A stretch of DNA of 64,000 nt from Prochilodus magdalenae. Lineage: Eukaryota > Chordata > Actinopteri > Characiformes > Prochilodontidae. A model generated the notes under the pieces. That model had not been told where the DNA came from. It searched no databases and saw only the letters and a list, made by a program, of their open reading frames with translations. The DNA lies in assembly GCA_024036415.1 (NCBI GenBank), contig JAMWET010003474.1, positions 1 to 64,000 of the forward strand, given 5' to 3'. The position numbers and the translations under genes are program-made. Below, piece by piece: positions 38,249 to 49,856 of the stretch; the stretch's first letter is position 1; every line of letters starts with the position of its first letter.

Positions 38249-38259
38249 TGTATAGCTCT
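38182..38259. repeat. (TA)n run inside a palindrome
   Basis: AGAGCTATA (38182-38190) and its inverse TATAGCTCT (38251-38259) flank about 60 bp of alternating TA with one TACATATATGTA variant. The whole block can fold on itself and is a likely cruciform or slippage site. Confidence 0.9.
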
Positions 38260-41200
38260 GCGGTAGGAGCAAAACCTATATACGCAGACTCACAACTTCA
38301 TTACTGCTCCATTTACCATACAGGAACACTTTGTATTTCTGCAGTCATAGACTGTAGTCCATCTGAGTTTCTGCATACTTTGTTATCCCCCTTTTACTGT
38401 TCTGTTTTTCAATAGTCATGACCCCCTCAGATGTAAAGTCAGAGATGATACCTCATCTGTTGCTGTGAAGTTCCTGGCGGTCACGCTCTAGTCCTTCATC
38501 AGAGGACACAAGATGCTGCCCATAGGACGCTGTTGAGAGGATATTGTTGGTTGGTGGACACTGTTCTAGGTCCACTAGGTCACATCACCCAAACGTTTGA
38601 ATATAACTGTACACATCCATAGTATGCCCCATGAATTACACTACATTATGATTTTGCCAATGTCGTCCCTTTAGGTTTAAACAGTGCTGTGCTAATCTTG
38701 GGTGAGGCTTAACCAAGGATGGGCCTCACCTCAAGTTTGATATGTTTTGGCTCGCCCATATAGCCTCAACAAAACTCTGCTTTCCCTATGTTTGAGAAAC
38801 TTGCCTAGTGAAAGCTAACAACCCAGCAAAGGCTAGGCTAATCTCGCTCTGCTGTCATATTCATCTAGTAAACCTAGCTAGCTCTGCTGTCTACCTGCCA
38901 GTCATTCATTCGTTTATTTATTCCTATGTGCAGTATTTATTGTCTGTATTCTCTGGATCCATGTGTAGCAGTAAAGTAAATAAGCAACTTACTGTTTTAG
39001 GATGTCATCATATAAAACTGGATAATGTTTTTAGTGAGCCATGGACACATGAACCCCACCTCAGTTCTTTTCGCTGCTGCTGCTGTGTTTAGCTCTGCTT
39101 CAGTGATATGACAGGATCGTAATGTTTACTGAGGACTGTCAGTTATAAGAACATACCTAGACAAATGTTTAATCAGTAGTTCTGAAGCAGTTTAATTATT
39201 ATTATAATAATTAAATGATATATTTATATAATCTAATTATATATTATAATAATTAGTATTATAATATACAACATAACAGAAGTGAGTCATATGAATAGGT
39301 AAGAGAAACCAGCAACTAGTGAAGCTGAATATTAAGACTAATTGTCCGTTCTTGGTTGGTGGCTGTGCTCCAACCCTGGGGGGTTGCTAGCACCTGGATC
39401 TTAAATAACACCAATCTGCTTGTTATCCCCATCTGCCTCAAGCTGCTTCGCTTAGCAATCCTGTGTTGATTCCAACCTCAGCATTCATAGGCAGCAAAAT
39501 AGCATAGTTTACTGATAAAGTATAAAGGTGGTGTGTAAGTTAGATATAACAATCAGTGAGCCCATTTTGTATAATGACATCAAGGCACGTCAGTAGTGTT
39601 TTATGGATAATTGCAGACTGCTAATATGAAGTGTCTCATTAGCAATCAATAATAAAGAAGCATATTGTGAACAGTATATCGTAAAAGATAATTATTAAAT
39701 ATGACTCAGCATTGACTACTCCCACATGGCCTTTCTGCACCGAGTAAAAAGGCTAGAAAGAATATAGACATGCTGTAATATGCATGACGGACCTGTCAGT
39801 GGACAATAAAGCTTAAGGATGGACATGGTCTACTTAAAAGGACCCTGTGGGAATTTAAGACGAGGATAGGAAGACTTGAGTAGGACATAGAAAGGAACAG
39901 TGTAATTGTTAAGTTCCTTTTGTTGGATCCCTTAACTTAGCCTAGCACCAAAAGGGATCACTGCACCTACCAATTCCCACCACCTTTAAAAATGGAACCC
40001 CTTTAGGAATGCATCCATATTTTGTCCCATGGGATAACATATTCTTAAAACTGCCCTTAAAAGAGTGACAATGATTTTCTAACATGGTCATTTATTAGGT
40101 CTCTGATATGCCTGTTAGATATAGCTATATGCTATAGTTTTCATCTTTCCGTTGACATATCCAAAGCTTCATTCCAGTATTATGGTCAAACGTAGGCTTT
40201 TACTCTTGTTTCAGATTTAAGGTAAAATAGGAAATTCCATTAAAAAGCCGAGTTTAGCTTTGCTGCATTTCTTGAGCTGTTGTCTTCCATACAGTCCTCT
40301 CTCCGGCTGTTAGACACTGGAATTTGTGAAGTATGACAATCACTCACACTACCAGTACCACTTGATATATGTCATGCTGTGCCATAGAGACGACCAGGAG
40401 GAGGCCTGGGAGACCACGGTGCAGTCTGATGCAGCTGGCCAAGTCAAGGAGCCCCTCAACTAGACCTTCTGGTCTTGTGTCTATACTAGTCTAAGTCTCC
40501 CACAAAATACCAGCAATTCCTTAATGTCTACTGACTCCAAAGCAAAGTGGACTACTTTATTTGCGACAGACTAGACAGCAGGTGATGGAGGATCAGCTCC
40601 ATTTTAATTTTGTGACTAACACATGCCTGGTTTAGCCAAGTTGAAAAACGTTAACATGGCTTCTTTGATGAAACTGAATGTCAACCAGTACACTGGATGA
40701 CCCACTATACCGCCCATTATTGCCTCACCATTTACAGGGAGTCATGCCATCAAGGGGTCATTTAGTGGGCCCATGCCCCACCAATCAGTTGTAATGGTCC
40801 CCTATACATGCTTCTATAGTGACAAGCAGCTTGTGAAACTAAGCCAAACTGTGAGCGTGCTGCGACAAGTGGATGTGCTGCCCCTCCCCCAGCCTCAATG
40901 TTATTTGCATGCACCAGTCATGAATCATGATGTGCATTGGAAATGTGGAGTGTGCTTCACTCCCTCATGCATATTCATTAAAGGAAGATCACACGGAAAC
41001 TTGTAGGGATCGTGCAGAAACTGGTTGGGAATACTGGAAGTGCACATGTTTACAAATTCCCCTTGATTCACTTACATTTGAGAAATTAGCGGAATCTGTG
41101 TATGTGTGAAATGTGGTTTGGCTTTTAAAGCCAGGCAGCAGTTTCTCATGTGTGGTGTTGGGAAATTTAACACAGGCAGCAGATATGATTACTAAATGTC

Positions 41201-41470
41201 TGCTCTAGAAAATGCAATGCAAATGGTGTCATGGTGCGGATGCAATCTGCTTGCAAAGTTTGTTATTATATTATAAAAAATGTATGTTACGTATTAGCTG
41301 TTTATGTTAGCTGGTGTAAAATTACTCCACAGAAATAAATTCTTGTGAGCCCCTGCCCAATTAATTCTGCCCTCATTGCTGCCTTAGGACCTCAAAAACC
41401 TAAGACCAAACTTCTAACACACCTAAACCATGTAATTCACAGCTATAACCCTGATTACCAAGCTTAAGTA
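38260..41470. other. AT-rich intronic stretch, no gene recognised
   Basis: Includes an AT-dominated patch (39190-39280). No gene, named repeat or long open frame with a domain was recognised. Confidence 0.4.
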
Positions 41471-42785
41471 CAGTGCTGCTTAAAAGTTTATCATTCTGTG
41501 AAATTCTACATGAATGTGGAACTACATCAAAACAATCCACAGTTAATTCATAGCAATTAAAAAAATAATTCTAGTAGTTTTTTTTGTCCATTTATTGAGC
41601 AAAAGGATCCAACATTAAATGCCTTTGTTGCCAAAAGTATGTAAACCTCTAGATTTATCAGCATGGCCATAATAAGACAATTGCACAACAATTCACTATT
41701 ACAGTCTGGTATTTTTCATGCACATCTGTTCATGTCATGTGCATGAGTGATCTCAGAGGACCTCAGAGACACATTTGTCAATGCTCATTTATCTGGAAGA
41801 GGTTCCAAAACTTTTACTGACAGGTTTGGACGTCACAGATCCACTGTCAGGCAGAAAGTGTAATAGATCATGGAGGAAATTCAATACTGTTGGTATGCTT
41901 CACCTAAATGGTGCTCTCACAAAAAGGTCCCCAAAACAGAGACATAGAATACGCTATGTGATTACAAAGAGCACCAGGGCAAAATCTAAGCATCTGCACA
42001 CCTCTATTACACTGGCCAGTGTCAATGTAAGGCAAATACTGGACAGGAATAGTATGTATTGATATGTTTTCTAAAGGCCATCTGGACCAGAAGCCTACTG
42101 AATTCATGTTTTACGGACGGTTATGTCAAAGAGGTGTCTTTATGGCTAAAGAACAGCTGTTATGTTTGGCAAAACCGGACATTGCATTACAGAACAAGAA
42201 TCTTTTTTGATTTAGAAACATGGTGGTGGCAGTATCGAGGTTTGGTGATGTTGCATTAGATGGATCTATATATTGTGGATTGTATCAAGAAATTTTACAG
42301 GAGAATCTGGTGGCATCCATATGTGAACTGAACTTGAACAGAAAGTGCATGAAAACACCACGTAGTCTACAAAGAATGTCTAAAGTAGAAGAAATGTTTC
42401 GTTTTGGAATGGCTTAGTCAAAGTCCTGACCTTAATGTGATAGAATTGTTAAGGCAGAATCTAAAGTGTGGTGTTCATGCAAGAAAGTCCACCAATGGGA
42501 GAAAGTCCACCAATAGTTCTGCAATGGGAAGTCATTGGTTGCAGCAATTGGCTGCAGTCATTGGCATTCAAGGGTATTCCTGAAAGCAGAAGTTCACATA
42601 TTTTGCCAACTAAGATATTGAATGTTAGGTTGGTTCCAGTAGAAAAATATAGTTTTTGTGTTATTTGTTTTATTGAGTTCTATATCTGCTTTTTTATTTA
42701 AGTTAAGTTTAAGATCTGATCATATTTTACTTCACATTTGCATAAAAATCTACAAAATGATAAAGGGTTTTATCAGGCAGCACTG
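41471..42785 (+). mobile_element. Tc1/mariner family B element with both termini, dead transposase
   Basis: TA precedes the left terminus CAGTGCTGCTTAAAAGTTTA (41471). The right end, read inverted from 42785, is CAGTGCTGCCTGATAAAACC followed by CTTTATCATTTTGTAG. Both ends share CAGTGCTGC and TTTATCATTxTGT. The right flank shows CA where TA is expected, one change away. Inside, plus-strand pieces of transposase remain: HGGGSIEVW (42219-42245) and WLSQSPDLNVIEL (from 42410), which correspond to the Tc1 HGGGSIxVWG and WPxQSPDLNPIENLW motifs around the second and third catalytic residues. Frames are broken by stops and shifts. The total of 1,315 bp is normal for an undeleted Tc1-like element. Confidence 0.85.
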
Positions 42786-43572
42786 CATGTCAGGAAGTGA
42801 AGTGGAGCAAATTTACAGACTGCTTTGAAAGCCCTTAGCATTGAGCTGACAAACTCTAAAATATGTTACTTAAATACCAGCAGTTCTTATAGGAATATTT
42901 TTTGCTTAGATATATGCTGTGTGACTTTTCATAGCTGGATTTTGGCATTTGTTTGTGAAATATGCATTGGAAGTGGAAGCTAATGCACAAGACGTGCAGT
43001 GCACTGCTTTGCTTCTGCAACCGCATTTATTAATAATGGCACACGTGTTTAATAGCACTGACTGACTGTAGGTGGAGGTAGTTAAATTTAGCTGGTGAAA
43101 TGTGCTGTGAGCTGAGGTGAGAGAGGAGCCGTTTGAAGCTGATTAGGGGCCTTATTGTTTGTCGATTTGTCATTTTTTCTGTTATTGTGTACAGCACAGT
43201 TATTATACCCAGTAGGTCCTGTAGTGCAGTTTTTCTATTTTTGATGCCCACACAACGTGAGAAAATAAAATATAACGTATATAGGGGTGTAACGATACTG
43301 GGCTAAGGGTTCAATAGATATTTAATAATTAGTGAAGAATTTGTAGAAAAATCATGAATGTATTCATGTGTATCACTAAAGTGACTAAAGCTGGAAGGTG
43401 GCAGGGCTGTGCGTCATATGACATTGAATTAAAACAACAAAATGAAGTGATTCTGCATGAATAATGCATATAATCAGCATTACTTTATATTTCAGTGTAC
43501 TTCTTTTTGGCAACAATGTGTTTTGTTTATAACAAAAATTTGCATAATAATGTGTTTAGCTGACTTTGCTTT
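42786..43572. other. Intronic stretch, nothing recognised
   Basis: AT-rich sequence with no gene or named repeat. A GGGGTGTAACGATACTGGG text at about 43285 may be an old repeat fragment. Confidence 0.4.
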
Positions 43573-43822
43573 TGTGGGTTTTGTTAAACATGCTTGTGTG
43601 GGTCTAGTTGAACATGTTAGTGTGGGTGTAGTTGAATGTGGTGTGGGTGTAGATGAACATCCTGATGTGGGTTTAATTGAATGTATTGGTGTAGATTTAG
43701 TTGATCATGCTGGTGGGGGTTTAGTTTAATGTGCTAGTGCGGGTTTAGTTAAACATGCTTGTGTGGGTCTAGTTAAAAATGCTTGTGTGGGTGTAGTTGA
43801 ATATGGGTTTAGTTGAATGTGC
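43573..43822. repeat. 24-bp minisatellite, about 11 diverged copies
   Basis: The unit is close to TGTGGGTNTAGTTGAACATG followed by CTNG. About eleven units run in a row, with two or three shortened ones. Because 24 is a multiple of 3, a plus-strand frame (part of 43457-43729) reads as eight-residue periods such as HACVGLVE and HPDVGLIE before a stop. The frame has no other protein support and is taken as a by-product. Confidence 0.9.
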
Positions 43823-44974
43823 AGTTTGTGTTAAGTTGATTGTAATCTTTGTTGTATACAAAAACTGCTGTTTAGATTCCATTCTAATATATTCAGCTGA
43901 TCTCACCCGGGTGAATGATGCATCTTATGACTTCTTTCACAATGTATTGTGCCATATTTACTTTTGCCAGCAATATGAAAAGTAATGAAAGTAAGGTACG
44001 GTTTTATTATCTGAATGTACACAAACTCTGCTCCGTTATTTATTTGAAGGACACTGTGATTCACTGTACTCTACAGTCTGCATCCTACAAATGCAGCGGG
44101 ACCCTTCAGCTGAATAATTGGTGGGTTTCCTCCAAGATGAGCCTAATTACTGCAGTGTCTAGCCTTAGCACTGTGGGCTTATTTCAGTAGGCCTGACTGA
44201 TAAGGACAAAGACGGTGACTCTGCGGGAGCACCTTAATTTGTCTTTGTCTAATGTGATTTGCCTGTTGAAACCGAAGCGATAGCAGACCAGAAAGGAGAT
44301 TTGGAGGAATTCCATAGATTTTCTGAAGTTCTGTATAATTTAATCTTTGATATGTAAGGAAAGCCAGTCAGAGAAAGTCGATATGAAAGTATTCAAAAAG
44401 AAGAAACTTACAGACTCCAACCTGTACATGTTTCTACCAACCTGTATGCAAAATTAATATTTCATTTCTTATCAGGACCAGTGAACCTACATGTGTCTTC
44501 TGAGTTGTGATATGTTTTTGTTTTAGGGCACTATTTAGGCATTCATTTTAGGGCACTATTTTTCCTTATCACGCCCTGCAGGAACCTCTCCACCTTATAT
44601 GTATTGTTATAAAATAATGTTTATAAAAAGTATCATAGAATTTATAGATCTCAGGCATTGGTCAGCATATTAATAACGGTTTTGAGTAAGAGAATTTTGT
44701 AGGTGAGCTTTTAATGGGATTAAATACCTCCGACATCTGTGAACAGTTAACACTGTGCCTACGTGATTTAATTAAGCTGTGTAATTTCCTTTTAGTCCCA
44801 TTTACTGAACCTTAAACTTGTGATTCATATTGAAGGACAAGTGACGTCCTCATAAAGGTCCCCAAGGTCCACTTATCATGCTTATCAGGATTTATGTACC
44901 AAACATTCATTTTTACAACCTCTATTTATCCCATAGAATTAAACAGGCTGTTTTAGTTACGGTCCCTTCAAGTA
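43823..44974. other. Intronic stretch, no gene recognised
   Basis: AT-rich with a GC-richer part at 44060-44290. No supported feature. Confidence 0.4.
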
Positions 44975-44979
44975 ACAGT

Positions 44980-45342
44980 TGTCACCAAGGGTGGCGGATG
45001 AGGAGGCTGGATAGTAATTTTAATACAGAACAACAGGACAAAACAAAACCAAGGAATAAAGCAAACAGAGGGAACGAGAAACAGGATAACCAAACTAACA
45101 GTCAAGGGATGAAACATACAACATGAAACCAAAACACCAAGCAACCACACAGGGGACCACAGGGAGTATAAATGAACCCCGACTAACACGGAACACCTGG
45201 GAAGGGGCGGGGCTACAAACACGGGACCTAGAGGGCGGAGACAGGAGGAGCACATGACCAAAACAAACAGACGCACATGGAGCACGACAACAAGGAGCAC
45301 AAGGACAGGGACAGGCAGACAGATAGACCGACAGATGTAACA
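44980..45342. mobile_element. Solo LTR, 363 bp, with 5-bp target-site duplication
   Basis: The block begins TGTCACCAAGGGTGGCGGAT and ends CGACAGATGTAACA, so its ends are TGT...ACA as in LTRs. It is flanked on both sides by ACAGT (44975-44979 and 45343-45347), a direct 5-bp duplication, the size usual for Ty3/gypsy and some related elements. The body is rich in A-rich words (GGACAAAACAAAACC, GAAACAGGATAACC), like common fish LTRs; the opposite strand gives pyrimidine-rich open frames with no domain. No internal retroviral or retrotransposon genes are adjacent, so it is a recombined solo LTR. Orientation is uncertain: a TATAAAT word lies at about 45168 on the plus strand. Confidence 0.7.
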
Positions 45343-45347
45343 ACAGT

Positions 45348-45909
45348 AGTATATTTAAATGATAAGTGTTCTGATTGGCTTCTCTGTATTGTGTATCACA
45401 CAATGAGCAGTGTGGGCTGAATTGGCTCATGAAAACACTGAATACAAAACGCATCATGTGTTCCTGTAGTTTTCATATATGGACAGTCCGGACTGCACAT
45501 TTCAAACTTTGTTCGAAACAGTCTGTAGGAGTGTAATTAGGAAATATGGAATATAATATTCAAAACTGGAAAAAAGTTTCATTAGGAAATAATTTCCTGT
45601 ACCTCTAACTTAGCTTAAAATGGGCCTTCATATCTGCTTAGGAGTGGGTCGTCTTCCAACAGAGGCTGCCATGTAGAACCAATGTTTCGACAGTAGCCCA
45701 GACAGGACAAACCACACACTGGCTATGGAGAGTGCTTCAGGTATTTACACTGCTTGTGGTTGACAGTGCTATAATACTGGATGTTATACATAGAACAAAA
45801 ATGAAAACTTGCCTAAATGTTTTAGTGTAGGACTTATATTGGTGGCTCCATGGCAGGATATATTAATAGCTTAAATCTTCATATCAAAAATACTACTAGC
45901 ATTCTGAGA
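45348..45909. other. Intronic stretch with a possible dispersed repeat (45640-45730)
   Basis: CCAACAGAGGCTGCCATGTA and GAACCAATGTTTCGACAGTA recall a common fish repeat, but I cannot assign it. No gene seen. Confidence 0.35.
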
Positions 45910-46003
45910 GACACTAGTTCTGTATGTGTAGCTCAATCAATATCGCCCATGTCAGTCTAAATTTATCATCATTTATGGTTCCTGGTAACTTTATCTTCCT
46001 TCC
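45910..46003 (+). mobile_element. Tc1/mariner family A, 3'-end fragment
   Basis: GACACTAGTTCTGTATGTGT, then CAGTCTAAATTTATCATCAT and TTCCTGGTAACTTTATCTTC, match the 3' region of the copy at 62482-63350 in the same order. Only about 95 bp remain. Confidence 0.65.
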
Positions 46004-46149
46004 AAATATCCAACACATTTATTATGACGATGAACAAAATAAAAATATGCCTTAAAAAGCATGTTTGAGAGAAAAAAGAACTGACCCACACATGCAGGAC
46101 CTTAAGACTTTAGAGAGTTTATCCTCTGTCCTCTGTCAGAAAAGTCATT
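46004..46149. other. Short unrecognised intronic stretch
   Basis: No feature supported. Confidence 0.4.
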
Positions 46150-46440
46150 TTAAAAAGTCTGTCTTTACTGTCACTCGCTGATGCGCTTCTTTTAACAAGT
46201 TAACTTTTCAAATGTCACACCGATGACGTGCCCATGGAGGGGACCGAAGCCAGGCTTTAAAAATAGGCCAGGAGTTTCAGTGTAATTGTCCTTTGCTTTG
46301 CTCCCTGAGAAGTGATTTTGCTTCGGACTTGGCCCGTCATTTATTTGATCGAGTAGATATGGATCCCCCCGACCGCCGTCCTCTGCTGCAGTCTTCATAA
46401 CTGATAGGTCTCATCTGCTCCATCAGGCTATGTGCGAGAA
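46150..46440. promoter_or_regulatory. Candidate conserved non-coding element
   Basis: A GC-richer patch without recognised repeats. It contains a CRE-like TGACGTG (about 46224), a MEF2-like TTAAAAATAG (46257-46266) and CpG-rich CCCCCGACCGCCG. This is suggestive of an enhancer in a gene used in muscle and nerve, but such words also occur by chance. Confidence 0.25.
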
Positions 46441-47839
46441 GCGGTCCAAAATCTATTTCTTATTCTCTGACCTTTCCATAAAACCATCTCCTCTCCTCAT
46501 CATAATCCTATATTCTTCTGTCTCTCCTGCTTTTTCTGAGTCACGTCTCTTTCTTGCTTTGCTCACTGTCCTTTTTACACAGGGCCAGCCTCTCTGTTCC
46601 TCTAATTTTAGAAATGAATGCTTTGGTTTGCTGGAAAAATCAGTTTGCTGTACAGTTTCAGTTTGGGGCTTGTTCTGTAAGGTGACTGTGGCTTGTATCA
46701 ATGTGTTCTATAACACAGGTAGGACAAATATCTGGTGGTAGCACGTTTCCCGTCAGCATATTTGTTTGTGTAATGTTGCTGCCCTTTAACCTCTGCTGTT
46801 TTCTTGTTTGTCTCTAAACCTCCCACCTCGTGCTCCAAGTGTCGTCTTTACAAATGAGCTCTACAACCCAACTGACCTTCGCCGTTTTACAGTAAGCAGA
46901 TGGGGATACAAAATAGCTGAGTTATCCTACACACATACTGTATATCACCGTACTGTCTGCTTACTGGGGTATAGTAGGCTATAGCCAAAATAACTCAGGT
47001 ACATGTCGACCCTGTGAAACAAAACCTTACATCGCCATATAATGGCAGCAGCTGAAAAATCTTGAAAATATTGTTCCATCAAAGTTGTTGTTGCTTTCAG
47101 TCCTCTGGAAACTGAAAGAGAACCATATATTCACAAAATGTAATTAATAACAAACAAACAAACTGAGCATAAAGTGAACTTAGTGAATAGCCTTATTGTC
47201 TTAAGTAATTTGTTCAGCCTTTCATTTGGAAACAAATCGTTTTTTTTTTAGTTCATTCTGATGTTTTTTCTTCCTTGTCACTTTAGCTGGAAAGCGGCTG
47301 TAATGAAAGACAGGAGCACAAGAACGATCAGTGACTTTCTGCTTAATACACTGAAATAACATGTTTCAACAACAGTCAATTAGTCAGCTCTGCTAAGTGA
47401 AATAATTCATCTAATGTATAAATAAATATCTCAATCTTAATCTATAACTGATTATATTAAAGCCAGGAAGCGTTTAGGAACCTGTATTTATAGGAGTGTA
47501 TCTCTCTTTTATTCACAGACTCAAATTTGCATATGCGTAATTAAATGATTGAGATAATGAAGGGATGGTAAACAAAGTCATTTCAAGTGGTTTTGTGTGA
47601 AATGCTCCCCTCTAAGGAAACTTGCTGAGCCACAGTTTTTCCTAGAGGTGGTGACAGAAACCAGACGTCCACCTCCCCTGACAGAAAGTTATTACATCAA
47701 GTGATTATAAATACACTTTTTTATGATATATTAAATAAGAAACACGTTTTTTGCCCAGATCATACATTTTTAAAATGATTGTGGCTGAGAGGTACATAGC
47801 TTTCATGATTGGTTTACCATCATCAGCATTACGTATAAA
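46441..47839. other. Intronic stretch, no gene recognised
   Basis: Pyrimidine-rich at 46450-46600, giving a 103-residue open frame (46430-46741) with no domain. A possible splice-like TTTACAGTAAGCAG near 46887 is not tied to any recognisable exon. Confidence 0.4.
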
Positions 47840-48510
47840 CACTCAGAAGACATGTGTAGGATAACTGGAAAAAAGTCGAAAGTCGGATTGCACTGCTTTT
47901 GGGAAGAATGATAAAGGTTACCAGAAACAATACATGATGATAAATTTAGACTGATATGGATAATATTTATGAAGCTACACACACAGAAGTGGTGTCTCTC
48001 AGTATGGATGTGTCGGGCCGCCATGTTTGCTAATGCTAAATGCATATACAGCATGCTGTTGTAAAAGTTCCTAAAGGTCTCCTGTGATAATCCATCCCAT
48101 GCATCTTGAATCACACAGTTCCTGCAGATGTCATGGTAGGAGTGAAGGTGAAGTGGCCTTGGTGCTGACCATGTGCCACTTTCTGAATCACTCCATGACA
48201 GTCTGACACAACACCATTGCAGTCTTTGGCGATGTTGATGTGGTGTTAAGGACAGTCTTCATAATGGCTTGTGTGCATGTAGTCCTGCGTTGTGCAGCCG
48301 TCCACCAATGGTGCTGGCACTAACAGGATGACTCATTGAGGGCATCACTGTTTGCTGAATGTCCATAATCATGGCTGTTGGGTCAGTCAGGTACAGCAAT
48401 AAGTCCTTGCTTACATCGTGAAACTTAAATGATCTGCATGTCTCACAATGTCAAACCAACACACCAAGTTTCATTCCTGTCGGTTGTTTCCTTCTGGGTA
48501 CAACTATTTG
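47840..48510 (-). mobile_element. Tc1/mariner family A, deleted copy 2
   Basis: The right end carries TTTCATTCCTGTCGGTTG and TTTCCTTCTGGGTACAACTA, matching the end of 10133-10803. The minus strand reads DAWDGLSQETFRNFYNSM (Tc1 C-terminus) and, upstream, the GCCAAAGACTGCAATGGTGT stretch of the QRLQWCH region. The interval that should hold the DDE core is reduced to about 70 bp. The left end is diverged, so the boundary is approximate. Confidence 0.75.
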
Positions 48511-49480
48511 TGCAACCATTCCTTTGACCATGAGGGTATCGTGGTCATCTCAGCAACCTGACATGTAGGGTTTTTTTATCAGTAGAATTGCCCTTTAATA
48601 GTAGTTACATTAACATCTGAGCTCTCCTGCTTATCAGTCCACTCTCCGCTCCTCTTTCTCCTGACCTCTCTGTCCTTCCTCTCCTTTCTCCTTCACCCTC
48701 CTTATTCCATGCTGACTTCTCCATCCACTCCCAACCCAGCCTCTGTGCATGTCATTATCTCTCATTAATGGACCACCAGTGCCTATTTCCATTTTTTATT
48801 TTTCTCCTTCACCTCATCTCTCATTCTTCTTACTGTACTTCTTACTTCTTGTCTGTTTCTCTATGTCTTTGCTCTGTCCTCTCTCCTCCGTTCGTGTCTT
48901 CTGTGGCGTGTGCGATGGCTTCCTGGCTCGATATGGTGCTGGGATAATGACTTCACTGCTCGTTCCCTGCTTCCTGCCGTTTAGCTGTCTTTTATCGACA
49001 GGCCCGGGTCAGATGCAGCCTGGCAGGATCAGTGAGCGAGGGAGATATAGACAGATAGGGAGAGTGTGAGAGAGGCACAGCACCCAGACAATCACGCAGA
49101 CCCGGACAAACAGAGAGAGATAGAAAGAGAGACATAATGCTGTTACTGCAAGGAGGAGCCATTTTTTAACACAGTATTGAACACAATATTTTGGCAAAGT
49201 GCCCACTGCACAACAGTTACACTCTCGCTGTGCGATTTATCACCTTCTGAGAATGGGAGCATGGGAAGTATTAGAAGTCACAGCTTTTTACTGGCGTTAA
49301 AAGAGCAAGCAGATTATAAAAGAGATTTTATTTCGTTAATGGTTTACTGTAGTGCAGTGTTCAAAAGACTATTTGACACTTACATAAAGCGGCGGGGAAT
49401 ACAATAAGTCTTGTTCATTGGGGCACTACTGTATATGCATGTACAAATTAGGTCTACTCCTAATCATAGATAACGCTTCA
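48511..49480. other. Strand-asymmetric pyrimidine/purine-rich stretch
   Basis: Positions 48640-48735 and 48790-48895 are nearly all C/T on the plus strand. Positions 49030-49136 are rich in GAGA/AGAC purines. The open frames here (such as 48749-49069) are composition artefacts. No gene recognised. Confidence 0.55.
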
Positions 49481-49856
49481 ACATTTCCTAACCAATCACA
49501 AGGCTGATGTCTCTTGCCTCGCCCACACAAAACACTGTCCACTTAGCGAGCTAAAGCCAAACCAATGCTAGCCCAACATAACCAAAAGCTAGCAAGCTAG
49601 ACCATTTCTTTATCCATACATCAACCATGTTTGTCCATTCCTTCATTTGTGTGTTGCCCCACCCACCTATTTGTTCGTCCATTCAACTGTCTGCATGTCT
49701 TATTGTCCTTTAGTGCCATGCATTGCTTCATCACTCCATCTGTACGTTTGTCTGTCAGTCCGCATGTGTGTTCATCCGTTGCTTTGTGTGTTGCTTCTTT
49801 CATCCATTTGTTTGTCTGTTCGTCCATCTATCTGTTTGTTTGTCACTTTGTCCATC
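49481..49856. repeat. Unnamed dispersed repeat with CCATC-type tail (copy 1)
   Basis: TTTCCTAACCAATCACAAGG and GCCCACACA are followed by AACATAACCAAAAGCTAG, then a long low-complexity run of TTTGTCCATC / TTCGTCCATT words. The same order recurs at 53172-53412. Family unknown. Confidence 0.6.

Noticed and set aside
44968..45457. Two minus-strand leucine/cysteine-rich proteins of 110-120 residues
   Set aside because: They are pyrimidine-rich readings of the solo LTR and its flank, without domain.
46860..46900. Exon boundary at TTTACAG/GTAAGC-like text
   Set aside because: No flanking open frame matches a known protein, and it does not continue the Kv4 sequence.
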